A DNA stretch of 64,000 nucleotides from JBEBSD01 sp040394475 (GCA_040394475.1 JBEBSD010000004.1:1-64000); one strand, 5' to 3'; positions 36,121-45,889 are shown, numbered from the stretch's first letter. Notes: generated by a model not told the origin, from the letters alone. Numbers and translations: made by a program.

Positions 36121-38499
36121 ATGTTAGCCAACTATCTGAAAATCGCCTGGCGTAACCTTTTCAAGAACAAAAAGTCCTCGTTCATCAACATCACCGGGCT
36201 GGCTGCAGGGATGGCGGTTTTTATAATGATTGCCTTGTGGGTCCGGGATGAGTTATCCTTTGACCGGTATCATCAAAACTATGACCGGATCGGACAGGCC
36301 TGGCAAACCCAGATTATTAACGGGGAGGTTTTTGCAGATGTTTCAGTGCCTTTCCTTATCGGGGACGAGCTGGCCACCAGTTATGCATCGGATTTCAACT
36401 ACATTGTCATGAGTTCCTGGCAGGGGGAAAACATCCTCTCTTCCGGGGAAAAGCACCTTTCTGTAGAAGGCATTTTCATGGATACGGATGCGCCCCGGAT
36501 GCTTTCGCTCGCCATCGTCGAAGGTTCCATGGACGGACTGAACGACAAGAACTCGGTGATGCTGTCACAATCTGCCGCACGGGCCTTTTTCGGAACAAAA
36601 AGTCCCATCAACGAACGGATGACCATTAACCGCCAGCTGGATGTAAAGGTAACCGCCGTTTACGAAGACCTTCCCTTCAACACCTCCTTTCAGGGATTGA
36701 AATTTATTGCGCCCTGGGAGTTGTATATCAGCGCAGAGCCCTGGATTGAAAGGACAAAATCGCAATGGAACAATAATTCCTTTCAGCTCTTTGCTCAAAT
36801 TAACGATTCTGCCGATTTTGCAACAGTCAATCAACATATCCGGGATGCCAAACTGAAAAGGATCCCCGATGAAGACCGGAAATATAACCCGCAGATCATC
36901 CTGCACCCCATGAAAGACTGGCACCTGAGAAGTGACTGGAAAAACGGACAGGTAACGGGCGGACGTATCGGCTACGTCAGATTATTCAGTATGATCGGTG
37001 TATTCGTACTGTTCCTGGCCTGTATCAACTTTATGAACCTGAGTACCGCCCGTTCTGAAAGAAGGGCAAAAGAAGTGGGTATCCGGAAAACCATTGGTTC
37101 TTCCCAAAGCAGCCTTGTTTTGCAATTTTTGCTGGAGGCTATTCTTACGGCAGGGATTGCCCTTCTTCTTTCCCTGATCATCGTACAGCTGACACTCCCC
37201 TGGTTCAATGAAGTAGCCGGTAAAAAAATAAGCATTCCCTGGACAAGTCCCTGGTTTGGGTGGACCATTTTGGGATTTACCCTTCTGACCGGCGTGATAG
37301 CCGGCGGTTACCCGGCATTTTTCCTATCCGCATTCAATCCTTTGGCCGTTTTGAAGGGAACTCCCGGCCGGTATACAGGTCTTCCGCGAAAGGTGCTGGT
37401 CGTCATGCAATTTACCATTTCCACGGTGCTGATTATCGGGACGCTGACTGTTTACCGGCAGATCCAACACACCAAAAACCGCCCGGTCGGCTATGACCGT
37501 ACCGGGTTGATGATGGTTGAAATGAAAACGGCCGATTTTTACGGCAAATTCGACGTGCTGCGGACCCGGTTAAAACAGCAGGGCCTCATTTCCGAATTAT
37601 CGGAATCGTCCAGTCCGTTAACGGCCGTCTGGTCCAATACCAGCGGTTTGGACTGGGAAGGAAAAGATCCGAACCTCTCGACGGACTTCGCCAATATCCG
37701 GGTGACGCACGAATTCGGGGAAACAGTCGGATGGCAGCTAAAGGAAGGACGCGATTTTTCCAGGGAGCTGGCTTCTGACTCCGCCTCGCTGATCATCAAC
37801 GAAGCCGCCGTGAAATTCATGGGATTGCAGGATCCGGTCAATATGCCCGTTACCTGGATGGGTCAAAATTTCCGGATTATCGGGGTTGTTGAAGACATGA
37901 TCATGAACTCTCCCTTTGAGCCCGTTAAACAAACTTTTTACCAGATCGACTATGAAAATGTCAACTGGATCAACCTGAAGCTCCATCCGGGGAAAGGGAT
38001 ACAGGAAAGCATCAGGCAGATTGAAGCGGTATTCAGGGAGGTGATACCCGGCATTCCGTTTGAATACAAATTTACAGATACGGAATACGCCGCAAAGTTC
38101 ATACAGGAAGAACAAATCGGGACGCTCGCCACATTCTTTGCCATTCTGGCCGTATTCATCAGTTGTCTGGGCGTATTCGGATTGGCCGCTTTCGTTGCCG
38201 AACAACGTACGAAAGAAATCGGTATCCGTAAAATTACAGGCGCTTCTCTTTTTCAGCTGTGGCAGTTACTTTCGGGAGATTTCATCCTGCTGGTCCTTAT
38301 TTCCTGCCTCATCGCCATTCCGCTTTCCTATTACGGTTTATCGCAATGGCTGCAGCAATACCACTACCGGTCGGAAATTCCCTGGTGGCTTTTTGCCCTG
38401 ACAACGGCCGGCGCCCTATTGATCACGTTAATGACGGTAAGTTTTCAAACGCTCAGAGCGGCGCTGGCCAACCCCGTGAAAAGCTTACGCAATGAATGA
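36121..38499 (+). CDS. P14, MacB/FtsX-type ABC transporter permease
   Basis: A 792-aa double-FtsX permease beginning MLANYLKIAWRNLFKNKKSS. Motifs: RRAKEVGIRKTIGSS near 315-329 and RTKEIGIRKITGAS near 696-709. It is the closest paralogue of P1 over the whole length (shared DRIGQ, SYxxDFxYxVMxSWQG, SESSSPLT, KFMGxQDPV). It is driven by a sigma-54-like promoter and followed after 80 bp by the only ABC ATPase in the window, so this pair is the best candidate for the complete, perhaps ancestral, transporter unit. Ends NPVKSLRNE. Confidence 0.94.
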   Translation: MLANYLKIAWRNLFKNKKSSFINITGLAAGMAVFIMIALWVRDELSFDRYHQNYDRIGQAWQTQIINGEVFADVSVPFLIGDELATSYASDFNYIVMSSWQGENILSSGEKHLSVEGIFMDTDAPRMLSLAIVEGSMDGLNDKNSVMLSQSAARAFFGTKSPINERMTINRQLDVKVTAVYEDLPFNTSFQGLKFIAPWELYISAEPWIERTKSQWNNNSFQLFAQINDSADFATVNQHIRDAKLKRIPDEDRKYNPQIILHPMKDWHLRSDWKNGQVTGGRIGYVRLFSMIGVFVLFLACINFMNLSTARSERRAKEVGIRKTIGSSQSSLVLQFLLEAILTAGIALLLSLIIVQLTLPWFNEVAGKKISIPWTSPWFGWTILGFTLLTGVIAGGYPAFFLSAFNPLAVLKGTPGRYTGLPRKVLVVMQFTISTVLIIGTLTVYRQIQHTKNRPVGYDRTGLMMVEMKTADFYGKFDVLRTRLKQQGLISELSESSSPLTAVWSNTSGLDWEGKDPNLSTDFANIRVTHEFGETVGWQLKEGRDFSRELASDSASLIINEAAVKFMGLQDPVNMPVTWMGQNFRIIGVVEDMIMNSPFEPVKQTFYQIDYENVNWINLKLHPGKGIQESIRQIEAVFREVIPGIPFEYKFTDTEYAAKFIQEEQIGTLATFFAILAVFISCLGVFGLAAFVAEQRTKEIGIRKITGASLFQLWQLLSGDFILLVLISCLIAIPLSYYGLSQWLQQYHYRSEIPWWLFALTTAGALLITLMTVSFQTLRAALANPVKSLRNE

Positions 38500-38579
38500 C
38501 GCCGGTTGCGGGCCTCAGATCAGGCTTACGAAAAAATAAAAGACTCAATGACAGCAGCCGGAACTGGCTGACCTAAAAA

Positions 38580-39287
38580 ATGAACGAATTAAACCAGACC
38601 GATCAAAAGTCGACGCCCATGATTCAATTACAAAATGTCTCCAAATGGTACCCGGTAAACGGAAGCCGTTCTTTTGTACTCCGTAAGGTCAACCTGGAAG
38701 TACAGCCCGGCGAGTTCATCTCCATTATGGGACCTTCGGGTTCCGGAAAATCCACCCTCTTAAACATTATCGGACTACTGGACGGCTTTAACGAAGGCGC
38801 GTACCTTTTTCAGGGGAAGGATGTCGCGGGTTTAAAAGAAAAACAAATCTCCGCCCTGTACAAACAACATATCGGGTTCGTTTTTCAGGCCTATCATCTG
38901 ATCGACGAATTAACGGTATACGAAAACATCGAGACTCCCCTGTTGTACAAAGACGTTAAATCTGCCGAACGGAAAGCCCGGGTGGCCGACCTCCTCGACC
39001 GCTTTAACATCGTCGGGAAAAAAGACCTCTTTCCTGCCCAGCTTTCCGGCGGACAGCAGCAGCTGGTGGGAATTGCCAGGGCTCTTGCCGGCCAGCCGGA
39101 TCTGATTCTGGCCGACGAACCTACAGGCAACCTGAACTCCAGACAAGGGGAGGAAATCATGGAAATCTTCCGGCAACTGAACCACGACGGCGTTACTATT
39201 ATTCAGGTGACCCATTCCGAGAAAAACGCCGCCTATGGCAACCGCATTATCGAATTGCTGGATGGCTGGGTGAAGCCTGTCTCGTGA
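38580..39287 (+). CDS. ABC transporter ATP-binding protein, MacB/LolD type
   Basis: A 235-aa cytoplasmic ATPase with all family motifs: Walker A GPSGSGKST at 51-59, Q-loop Gln103, signature LSGGQQQL at 155-162, Walker B LILADEPTGNL from 175, and switch His212. The LNS after the D-loop and the short C-terminus fit the MacB/LolD/FtsE group that pairs with FtsX-like permeases. It lies 80 bp after P14 in the same direction and is the only ABC ATPase near fourteen permeases, so it may serve several of them; this sharing is inference. ATG at 38580 follows AAAAA. A weak CAGGC/GCCTG hairpin with a TAATTTT tail follows the stop. Confidence 0.95.
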   Translation: MNELNQTDQKSTPMIQLQNVSKWYPVNGSRSFVLRKVNLEVQPGEFISIMGPSGSGKSTLLNIIGLLDGFNEGAYLFQGKDVAGLKEKQISALYKQHIGFVFQAYHLIDELTVYENIETPLLYKDVKSAERKARVADLLDRFNIVGKKDLFPAQLSGGQQQLVGIARALAGQPDLILADEPTGNLNSRQGEEIMEIFRQLNHDGVTIIQVTHSEKNAAYGNRIIELLDGWVKPVS

Positions 39288-39313
39288 ACAGGCGCTCGTC
39301 TGCCTGCTAATTT

Positions 39314-40021
39314 TCATGTTTTCACAACGATCACATGGGTTAACTCATATCCGTCAGCCATATCACCGGTGATCAGTGCCATTTCAGTCGAAAAACCATC
39401 TCTGAAAACCGTATCCGTTTCGTTGCTTGTATCCTGCACGCCCCGCGCAGCATACACCCCCTGCTGGTAAACAAGCTTACAGATGTTTTCAGGAAAGGCG
39501 ATCTGGGTAACCAGCAAAGACTTCCCGGCGGCATCCTGCACCTGCACATGGATATGGGGCGCCCTTCCCCTGTACCAACCCGGAAAAATACTGGCGAAGG
39601 TCGCTTCTCCCTTAGAATCGGTAAGCTGACGTCCCCGCAGGAAATGCGCCTCTGTATAATCCGAGGGCTGCATCCCGGTTCCTCCGTATTCTGAATAATT
39701 CCCGGCGGCGTCGCAATGCCAGATATCGACTATTGCATCGCGCAGCGGCGCGCATTCGTTGTGGTAATCCTGAACGGTAAGCCTGATGAGCAGCCGGGTT
39801 CCTTTCCGGTCAGCCGTAACATCGGTAACCAGCTGGTCCGCCGGGTTCCGGGTCGGATACGGTCCGGCGGTTTCCGCGACGGTCGGTATACAAGCGCCGT
39901 TGTTAGCGGTTTCCGCATCCCCCTCTCCGATAACCTGTGCATCACAGGCTATTTCCCAGGGGGTCATGGTCAGAACGCCCAATGCGGCAACAGATCGTTT
40001 AACAAATTCGGTTCGTTTCAT
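39314..40021 (-). CDS. Exported intradiol ring-cleavage dioxygenase-like protein
   Basis: A 235-aa protein of the protocatechuate 3,4-dioxygenase/catechol 1,2-dioxygenase fold. The four ferric-iron ligands appear present: Tyr109 (GNYSEY), Tyr150 and His156/His158 (PGWYRGRAPHIHV). ETAGPYP near 50-56 is also typical. The N-terminus MKRTEFVKRSVAALGVL looks like an export signal of Tat or Sec type, so the protein is probably periplasmic or secreted, unlike classical cytosolic enzymes. Substrate would be an aromatic diol, but no other aromatic-degradation gene is near. It is convergent with the ABC ATPase (26-bp gap) and stands alone. Confidence 0.85.
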   Translation of the reverse strand: MKRTEFVKRSVAALGVLTMTPWEIACDAQVIGEGDAETANNGACIPTVAETAGPYPTRNPADQLVTDVTADRKGTRLLIRLTVQDYHNECAPLRDAIVDIWHCDAAGNYSEYGGTGMQPSDYTEAHFLRGRQLTDSKGEATFASIFPGWYRGRAPHIHVQVQDAAGKSLLVTQIAFPENICKLVYQQGVYAARGVQDTSNETDTVFRDGFSTEMALITGDMADGYELTHVIVVKT

Positions 40022-40474
40022 CGGTCAATTAATCACTGATTCGTTAGCTCATTATTGTTTCTTTCCTTGGGAGGATCCGCCCCCTATCTCCTTATAGTTG
40101 ACCCGGAGGCAGGCCGGTTCGTTACTCAACGCGCTCCCGACTACCTACCATACGCCGTTTCCATCCCGATCATTGCAGTCCCGCCGATAATTTCCCGGAC
40201 GTTTCGTCAGACACCGGGTATCTGCCGCCCCGAAAGTTGCGGAACTGTTCCCGGCGTGAGGGACTGCCACAGGATCGTTGCAGAAGCAGAACAGCCCATT
40301 CAGACAACAAAAATAAATATCAGAATAATACCATCTTGCCCTGATATTAGCAGGCATTTTCTTTAATTATTACAATTAAATCCACTCTTTACCTGGTTAT
40401 ACTCCTAAAAAACATCCTCCTGCCGAGGTTAGTTTTTATGATTCTGGTCATCATAGGTACTAAAACCGGTTAGA
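40022..40474. other. Intergenic region between divergent dioxygenase and sigma-factor genes
   Basis: 453 bp with no recognisable gene, repeat or RNA. It must hold the promoters of the dioxygenase (-) and the sigma factor (+), but I see no convincing -33/-7 or -24/-12 pair. The 150 bp before the sigma gene are AT-rich. Confidence 0.6.
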
Positions 40475-41068
40475 ATGAATAAAGGCACGACCAATAGTGA
40501 CATACAGAATCTTTGGGATGATTACCGGAAAGGTGATCCGTATGCGCTTGCCCGTATTATGGAAATTTTCTACGCCGACCTGTTCCATTGGGGTATGCGG
40601 ATTCATTATGAAAGAGAATTTGTCAAGGATTGCCTCCAGGATGTTTTTATTAATCTCCACCGGATTCAGCATAAAATCGGCAAGGTTGAAAATGTTAAAT
40701 CATACCTGATGGTCACCGTAAAGCGGCATATGATACAGGAGCTGGAAAAACAGCGGACAATCAAACAGGTCCGGTGGCCCGATCATGCCGAATTTGCCGT
40801 TGAATTTGCCGTTGATTTCCGCCTGATAAAAGAGGAAGAAGATTATCATACGTTGACCAAGCTCAATACCCTTGTCAACACCCTGCCGACCCGTCAGAAG
40901 GAAATTATATACCTACGTTTTTATCAGAACCTGACTTTCGATCAGATTTCCGTCGTGATGCAACTCGGAAAACAATCGGTCTATAACCTGATACAGAAAG
41001 CATTGAAGACCCTGAAGAACAATTGGGTGGCACTATGGCTGCTCATGGCGCCCTTCCTTCTGCAGTAG
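40475..41068 (+). CDS. ECF RNA polymerase sigma factor (FecI/SusC-locus type)
   Basis: A 197-aa sigma-70 family ECF factor. Region 2 spans about 22-90, including DCLQDVFINL and VKSYLMVTVKRHMI; region 4 spans about 130-182 with TLPTRQKEIIYLRFYQNLTFDQIS. The end is hydrophobic (ALWLLMAPFLL), as often seen in the Bacteroidota members paired with FecR. A 12-bp in-frame duplication in the linker gives EFAVEFAV (40790-40813). The FecR gene follows and then SusC with an STN domain, so the usual trans-envelope signalling circuit is expected: substrate binding at SusC, FecR release, sigma activation of susC/D. Confidence 0.93.
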   Translation: MNKGTTNSDIQNLWDDYRKGDPYALARIMEIFYADLFHWGMRIHYEREFVKDCLQDVFINLHRIQHKIGKVENVKSYLMVTVKRHMIQELEKQRTIKQVRWPDHAEFAVEFAVDFRLIKEEEDYHTLTKLNTLVNTLPTRQKEIIYLRFYQNLTFDQISVVMQLGKQSVYNLIQKALKTLKNNWVALWLLMAPFLLQ

Positions 41069-41135
41069 CTTTCCAGCAATACAAATACAGCCAACTAATT
41101 GATTATAAACAACCTACAAACAACAAATTTCACCC

Positions 41136-41212
41136 ACTAAAACCTAATACCTAACAACTAAAACCTAATACCTAACAGCTAATACCTAATACCTAACAGC
41201 TATTACCAACAG
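41136..41212. repeat. Heptamer array, ACCTAAY type, between sigma and FecR genes
   Basis: Units ACCTAAT, ACCTAAC, AACTAAA and AGCTAAT in strict 7-bp phase, ending about 23 bp before the FecR ATG. The unit is the reverse complement of the GTTAGGT type at 49.9 and 50.1 kb. Confidence 0.85.
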
Positions 41213-41234
41213 CTCAGGAAAACATCACTTGATT

Positions 41235-42356
41235 ATGTCGCCAAAGGATTATATTCAGTATACAATTGAAGACTTTATTCTGGACGAGAACTTTGTCCGG
41301 TGGGTCAACGACCCCCAGGATGAAAGCGCCGCCATTTGGAAAAACCTGGCGACTGCTTATCCGGAAAAAGATGAACAGATCCAGCGGGCGAGACAGGTCC
41401 TGCTGGCTACGCGTATCGCACCTGAAAACCTGTCATCACAGGAAATCAGGAAGGAAATTGAGAAATTCCTCGATCTGGCCCTTTACCCGGCTTCCAACAG
41501 CCTCCCGGCACCTGCCTCGTTGCATCGCCGGACGTTCAAACCGATGCGTATTGCAGTCAAAATGGCATCGGCAGCAGCCGTAGCACTATTACTGGTTACG
41601 TACCTTTATTATTTTCACCGGCCAACTTTCTTTTCGCAGGCTTCACTCCCGCAGGTAACCGCACGGACGGCGAATCTGATCGAAACCTTCAACAATACCG
41701 GCCACGCTATGGCCATTACGCTTCCCGACTGCACCGAAGTATTGTTGAGTTCCGGTAGTGGTATTCAATACCCTTCGGTATTCGACAAAGAAGAACGCAG
41801 GGTGTACCTCACCGGAGAGGCGAATTTCTCCGTCACCCCCCGGAATCATCCTTTTCTGGTAATCGCAGGTGAAATGGTCACCATGGTATTGGGGACGCGT
41901 TTCACGGTCCGGGCATTCGAATCCGAACAAACGAGCAGCGTGAAGGTGCAGACCGGCAAGGTTTCGGTTTATTCCGTCCCCAAAAACGCCAATGTGACCA
42001 ACCACCGGCAAATGAAAGGGCTTATTCTGACGGCCAACCAGGAAGGGCTGTTTGAAAAGCAGCAGTATTATTTTTCAAAATCCTTGGTCCCCAACCCCCA
42101 GCCGATAACCAATGAACATCCACACCGTGAAATTGAATACTCGGAAGTGCCCTTGCCTGAAATCCTCTCCCAATTGGAAGATCAGTTCGGAATTGCCATT
42201 GAATACGATAAAAACAGCCTGAAGTCGTGCAGGATTACCGCCATTTTTTCGGACGAAACACTTTTCGAACAACTGGACATCCTGTGCAAAATTGCTTCGG
42301 TCAATTACCAGATCGTGGACGGACAGATCATTATCAGCGGAGAAGGGTGCCATTGA
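41235..42356 (+). CDS. FecR-family anti-sigma factor
   Basis: A 373-aa single-pass inner-membrane anti-sigma factor. The cytoplasmic N-terminus (1-107) would bind the ECF sigma. One helix lies at about 108-127 (VKMASAAAVALLLVTYLYYF), then the periplasmic FecR domain (about 150-250, GEANFSVTPRNHPFLV and LGTRFTVRAF) and a DUF4974/STN-contacting domain (about 300-372). I prefer the ATG at 41235 (MSPKDYIQY) to an upstream in-frame TTG. It sits between its likely sigma partner and the SusC it should sense. Confidence 0.93.
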   Translation: MSPKDYIQYTIEDFILDENFVRWVNDPQDESAAIWKNLATAYPEKDEQIQRARQVLLATRIAPENLSSQEIRKEIEKFLDLALYPASNSLPAPASLHRRTFKPMRIAVKMASAAAVALLLVTYLYYFHRPTFFSQASLPQVTARTANLIETFNNTGHAMAITLPDCTEVLLSSGSGIQYPSVFDKEERRVYLTGEANFSVTPRNHPFLVIAGEMVTMVLGTRFTVRAFESEQTSSVKVQTGKVSVYSVPKNANVTNHRQMKGLILTANQEGLFEKQQYYFSKSLVPNPQPITNEHPHREIEYSEVPLPEILSQLEDQFGIAIEYDKNSLKSCRITAIFSDETLFEQLDILCKIASVNYQIVDGQIIISGEGCH

Positions 42357-42451
42357 CACCTCAGTTGAATGCCTCTTTCCCGTAATGTATGATTGTGCAG
42401 ACCTGGAAACCTGCTATTTCCTTTAACCAACCTTTAACCTATACCAATTTT

Positions 42452-45400
42452 ATGAAAAGAATCTTTAACCCCCGATCAGGGATCAGCATCATGAAGTTCT
42501 CTTTAACGCAATGTCTGATTGCTCTTATTCTGCTGAGCAGTTCCTATGCCAACAGCGCCACCGCCCAGGAGTATCTGAAACAATCGATCCGGTTAAAGCC
42601 AGGCAATAAAGCCATCAAGCACCTTTTCCAGGAGATTGAAAGTGCGACAGGCCTTCGCTTTTTTTACAGCTCCAACGTACTGGATGCGAATACCAAAGTA
42701 CAGATCAACCAGACCGATGCCCGGCTGGAAGATATTCTGACCGGCACACTGGAACCCATGGGAATTCAATACCAGCTCAAGGGAAAGAAAATCCTGCTGA
42801 GTAATTCAAACAAAAAGAACGCGACCCGCCATCCGGTACTGCTCAATGCCGTGCCATCCGGCGACTTTTCCATTGATAAAACTGTCACGGGGAAAGTCAC
42901 CGATGCATCCGGCGAACCGCTTCCCGGCGTGAACATCCTTCTCAAAGGGTCCCAGCGTGGTACAATCACCAGCGTAGATGGGAACTATGAGCTGGAATTA
43001 CCGGACGGGGATCATGTACTGATCTTCTCCTTTGTGGGTTATATCAGCAAGGAAATCGAGGTAACGACCCAGACGTCTGTTTCGGTAAGTCTCGATGCGG
43101 ACGACAAAGCGCTGGAAGAGGTGATCGTAGTGGGATACGGCACTCAACGGAAACGGGATATCACTTCAGCCGTTTCGGTCATCAACGTAGATGATATCGG
43201 CGACGTTCCGGCCTCCAATATGACCCGCCTGCTGCAGGGACAGGCCGCCGGAGTGGTCGCTAAACAAAAAAACGGGACGCCCGGCGGGCAATTTGAAGTC
43301 CGGATAAGAGGTGTCGGTTCACTGGGCGCCGGAAGCGACCCGCTGTATGTCATCGACGGATTTGCCGTCGGTACTTCCGTTGGACAAAACCTTAACCCGA
43401 ATGATATTGAAAGTATTTCCATCCTGAAAGACGCCGCATCCACTGCCATTTATGGCGCCCGTGGTTCCAACGGCGTGGTGCTGATCACCACTAAAGGTGG
43501 TAAGGACGGGAAAATAGGTCTCGATTTTTCGTTGGATTACGGCATTCAGAACCTTCCTGATGCCCGCAAGGTGAAGGTATTGAACGGGGTTGAATTTGCC
43601 CAGTTCAAAAAAGAGGTTTTTTCGGATCGCTTTCTATTTGATAACGAAAGGCTGCCTACCCTGGACGAGATCCCGGAGGGATTCCGGTATCCGGAACAAA
43701 CCCGCTACTCTACGAATTGGTACGAAGAAATTTTGCATAACAACGCACCTTATACCGATATGAACCTTACCCTGTCGTCCGGCAAAGGCCCTATCAGGTC
43801 TTTATTGTCGATCGGGTATTACAAGGAAGAAGGCGCCCTGCTGCACACGGATTATGACCGGCTTTCGGTGCGAACCAACCTGGAGGGCGCTATTAATAAG
43901 TCTATAACGGTAGGGGCCAATATTAACGGGAGCTATTCTACTTCGAATTATGCCACCACCGACGGCCGGAATTCTATCGTGGGTTCTGCGTTGATCATGG
44001 ATCCCAGAGAGCCGCTGTATGACGAAGATGGAAGCCTCAGACCGTATATCGGAGGAGTTGACGAGGTTTTCGGCTATCCGAATCCCGTATTTGCCTTACA
44101 GGAAATCACCCGGCTCCGGAGTGTCGCCGATATTTTATCCAACGGTTATGCCGAGCTTAACCTCATGAAAGGGCTGAAATTCCGGTCGTCTGTCAATATC
44201 CGGCTTCGTTATGATAATAACAAGCAATATGTGCCATCCACCATCGGAGTTTCATTGGGCTCGGGTTTATCAGGCGCCCCGCCGCGCAATGCCACAGCGA
44301 GTGAAAACACCGACCAGCTGATTAATTTCTCTACCGATCAGCTGTTGACGTATCAGGCCAGTTTGGGCACAGCCCATCAGCTGGATCTACTGGCGGGCAT
44401 CAGTACTCAAAAGGAAACTGTAAAGGGGCTTGCAGGTACCGGCGAGACCTTTCCCGATGACCTGGTGCCGTATCTGGGTGCAGCTATTATCCGTTCTTCC
44501 AATTCATATGAATACGATTGGACCATGCTCGCCTACCTGGCCCGGTTAAATTATGCCTACAAAGACCGCTACCTGCTTTCGGCATCGGTGCGCAGGGAAG
44601 GGAGCTCCCGCTTCGGGCAAAATGCCAAATACGGGAATTTCCCGGCGCTCTCAGTCGGCTGGAGAATTTCCGAGGAACGCTTTATACCCCAATATGAATG
44701 GCTGAGTGATCTCAAATTACGCGGGAGCTGGGGGATTACCGGCAATAACGATATCGGGAATTACCGGCATCTGGCGTTTATGCGCACGGAAAACTATATT
44801 CTTGACAACGCCATTGCCCCCGGAAAAGTGGTCGAAGCATTTGCGAATGCCGATTTGAAGTGGGAAAAATCCAATCAGCTGGATATCGGGCTGGACGTTT
44901 CCCTGTTTGACAACCGTTTAACGCTGACCGCCGAATGGTATAAGAAAATCACCCGCGATATGCTTTTCAGCGTTCCGGTACCCTCTGCCTCGGGTTTTAC
45001 CTCTGTGTGGACCAACCTGGGCAAAGTACAGAACAAAGGACTTGAACTGGCCGCAGATTACCGCTTGAAAATAGGGCCTGTCAACTTTAAGACCAATGCC
45101 AACATTACCTTCAACCGCAGCAAAATCCTGCAGCTGCGGGGAGACGACGCGACTCCTATCTGGAGCGGCGGTATGTACGGCGGGTATAACGTCCAGAAAA
45201 TCGGAAGGCCGATCGGGATGATCTACGGCTATAGAAAACTGGGGATCTTCAATACGTGGGAGGAAATTGAAGCTGCTCCCTTACAGGATGGCGCCATTCC
45301 CGGAAGCATGATTTTCTGGGATGCCGACGACAACGGGGTGATCAGTTATGACACGCAGGACATGGTCGAAATCGGGAATCCGAATCCTGCCTTTACCTGG

Positions 45401-45889
45401 GCATGGACCGTAATGGCCGATTATAGAAACTTCGACCTGAGTCTGCAGTTTACCGGCGCAGAAAATTACCAGATTTATCGGAACATAGAATCCTCCACGA
45501 TGAACATGGACGGTGTTTTTAATGTACTGGATAAAGCAAAAGACCGCTGGAGGTCGGCGGAAAATCCCGGCAGCAACCCCGGCGACAAACACTCGCAAGG
45601 CGGGACCGATCTTTGGAAATGGGGTCGTGAAAGCAGTGAACGGTACGTTTATGATGCCAGCCATACCTGGCTGAAAAACATTACGCTCGGCTATACCCTT
45701 CAAAGCCGGAACACCCTGCTCAAAAATGCCCGGGTGTTTGTCAGCGCAACCAACCTGTTCCTTTTCTCGAAGTACCCCGGTAATAACCCCGAAGCCAACC
45801 AGCAAAACGGCACGACCGAACTGGGCTATGACGACGAATCCTATCCTATCCCGCGTACGTTGGCAGGCGGCATCCGTATCAACTTCTAA
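42452..45889 (+). CDS. SusC/RagA-family TonB-dependent outer-membrane transporter with STN domain
   Basis: About 1145 aa from the ATG at 42452 (MKRIFNPRSG); an upstream in-frame ATG at 42389 would place 21 residues ahead of the signal sequence. In order: signal peptide ending NSATAQ near 39, STN domain about 50-115 for FecR signalling, carboxypeptidase-D regulatory-like domain 145-220 (VTGKVTDASGEPLPGVNI), TonB box EEVIVVGYGTQ near 222, plug (LQGQAAGV, IRIRGVGSL-type RIRGVGS, YVIDGF) and a 22-strand barrel ending in IRINF. It imports oligosaccharides or similar ligands with the SusD that follows 11 bp later. Probably induced through the preceding sigma/FecR pair. Confidence 0.95.
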   Translation: MKRIFNPRSGISIMKFSLTQCLIALILLSSSYANSATAQEYLKQSIRLKPGNKAIKHLFQEIESATGLRFFYSSNVLDANTKVQINQTDARLEDILTGTLEPMGIQYQLKGKKILLSNSNKKNATRHPVLLNAVPSGDFSIDKTVTGKVTDASGEPLPGVNILLKGSQRGTITSVDGNYELELPDGDHVLIFSFVGYISKEIEVTTQTSVSVSLDADDKALEEVIVVGYGTQRKRDITSAVSVINVDDIGDVPASNMTRLLQGQAAGVVAKQKNGTPGGQFEVRIRGVGSLGAGSDPLYVIDGFAVGTSVGQNLNPNDIESISILKDAASTAIYGARGSNGVVLITTKGGKDGKIGLDFSLDYGIQNLPDARKVKVLNGVEFAQFKKEVFSDRFLFDNERLPTLDEIPEGFRYPEQTRYSTNWYEEILHNNAPYTDMNLTLSSGKGPIRSLLSIGYYKEEGALLHTDYDRLSVRTNLEGAINKSITVGANINGSYSTSNYATTDGRNSIVGSALIMDPREPLYDEDGSLRPYIGGVDEVFGYPNPVFALQEITRLRSVADILSNGYAELNLMKGLKFRSSVNIRLRYDNNKQYVPSTIGVSLGSGLSGAPPRNATASENTDQLINFSTDQLLTYQASLGTAHQLDLLAGISTQKETVKGLAGTGETFPDDLVPYLGAAIIRSSNSYEYDWTMLAYLARLNYAYKDRYLLSASVRREGSSRFGQNAKYGNFPALSVGWRISEERFIPQYEWLSDLKLRGSWGITGNNDIGNYRHLAFMRTENYILDNAIAPGKVVEAFANADLKWEKSNQLDIGLDVSLFDNRLTLTAEWYKKITRDMLFSVPVPSASGFTSVWTNLGKVQNKGLELAADYRLKIGPVNFKTNANITFNRSKILQLRGDDATPIWSGGMYGGYNVQKIGRPIGMIYGYRKLGIFNTWEEIEAAPLQDGAIPGSMIFWDADDNGVISYDTQDMVEIGNPNPAFTWAWTVMADYRNFDLSLQFTGAENYQIYRNIESSTMNMDGVFNVLDKAKDRWRSAENPGSNPGDKHSQGGTDLWKWGRESSERYVYDASHTWLKNITLGYTLQSRNTLLKNARVFVSATNLFLFSKYPGNNPEANQQNGTTELGYDDESYPIPRTLAGGIRINF

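Noticed and set aside
40145..40357. Small frame on the - strand in the dioxygenase-sigma gap
   Set aside because: No recognisable domain, no start context and unusual composition (many Cys and Arg); treated as non-coding.
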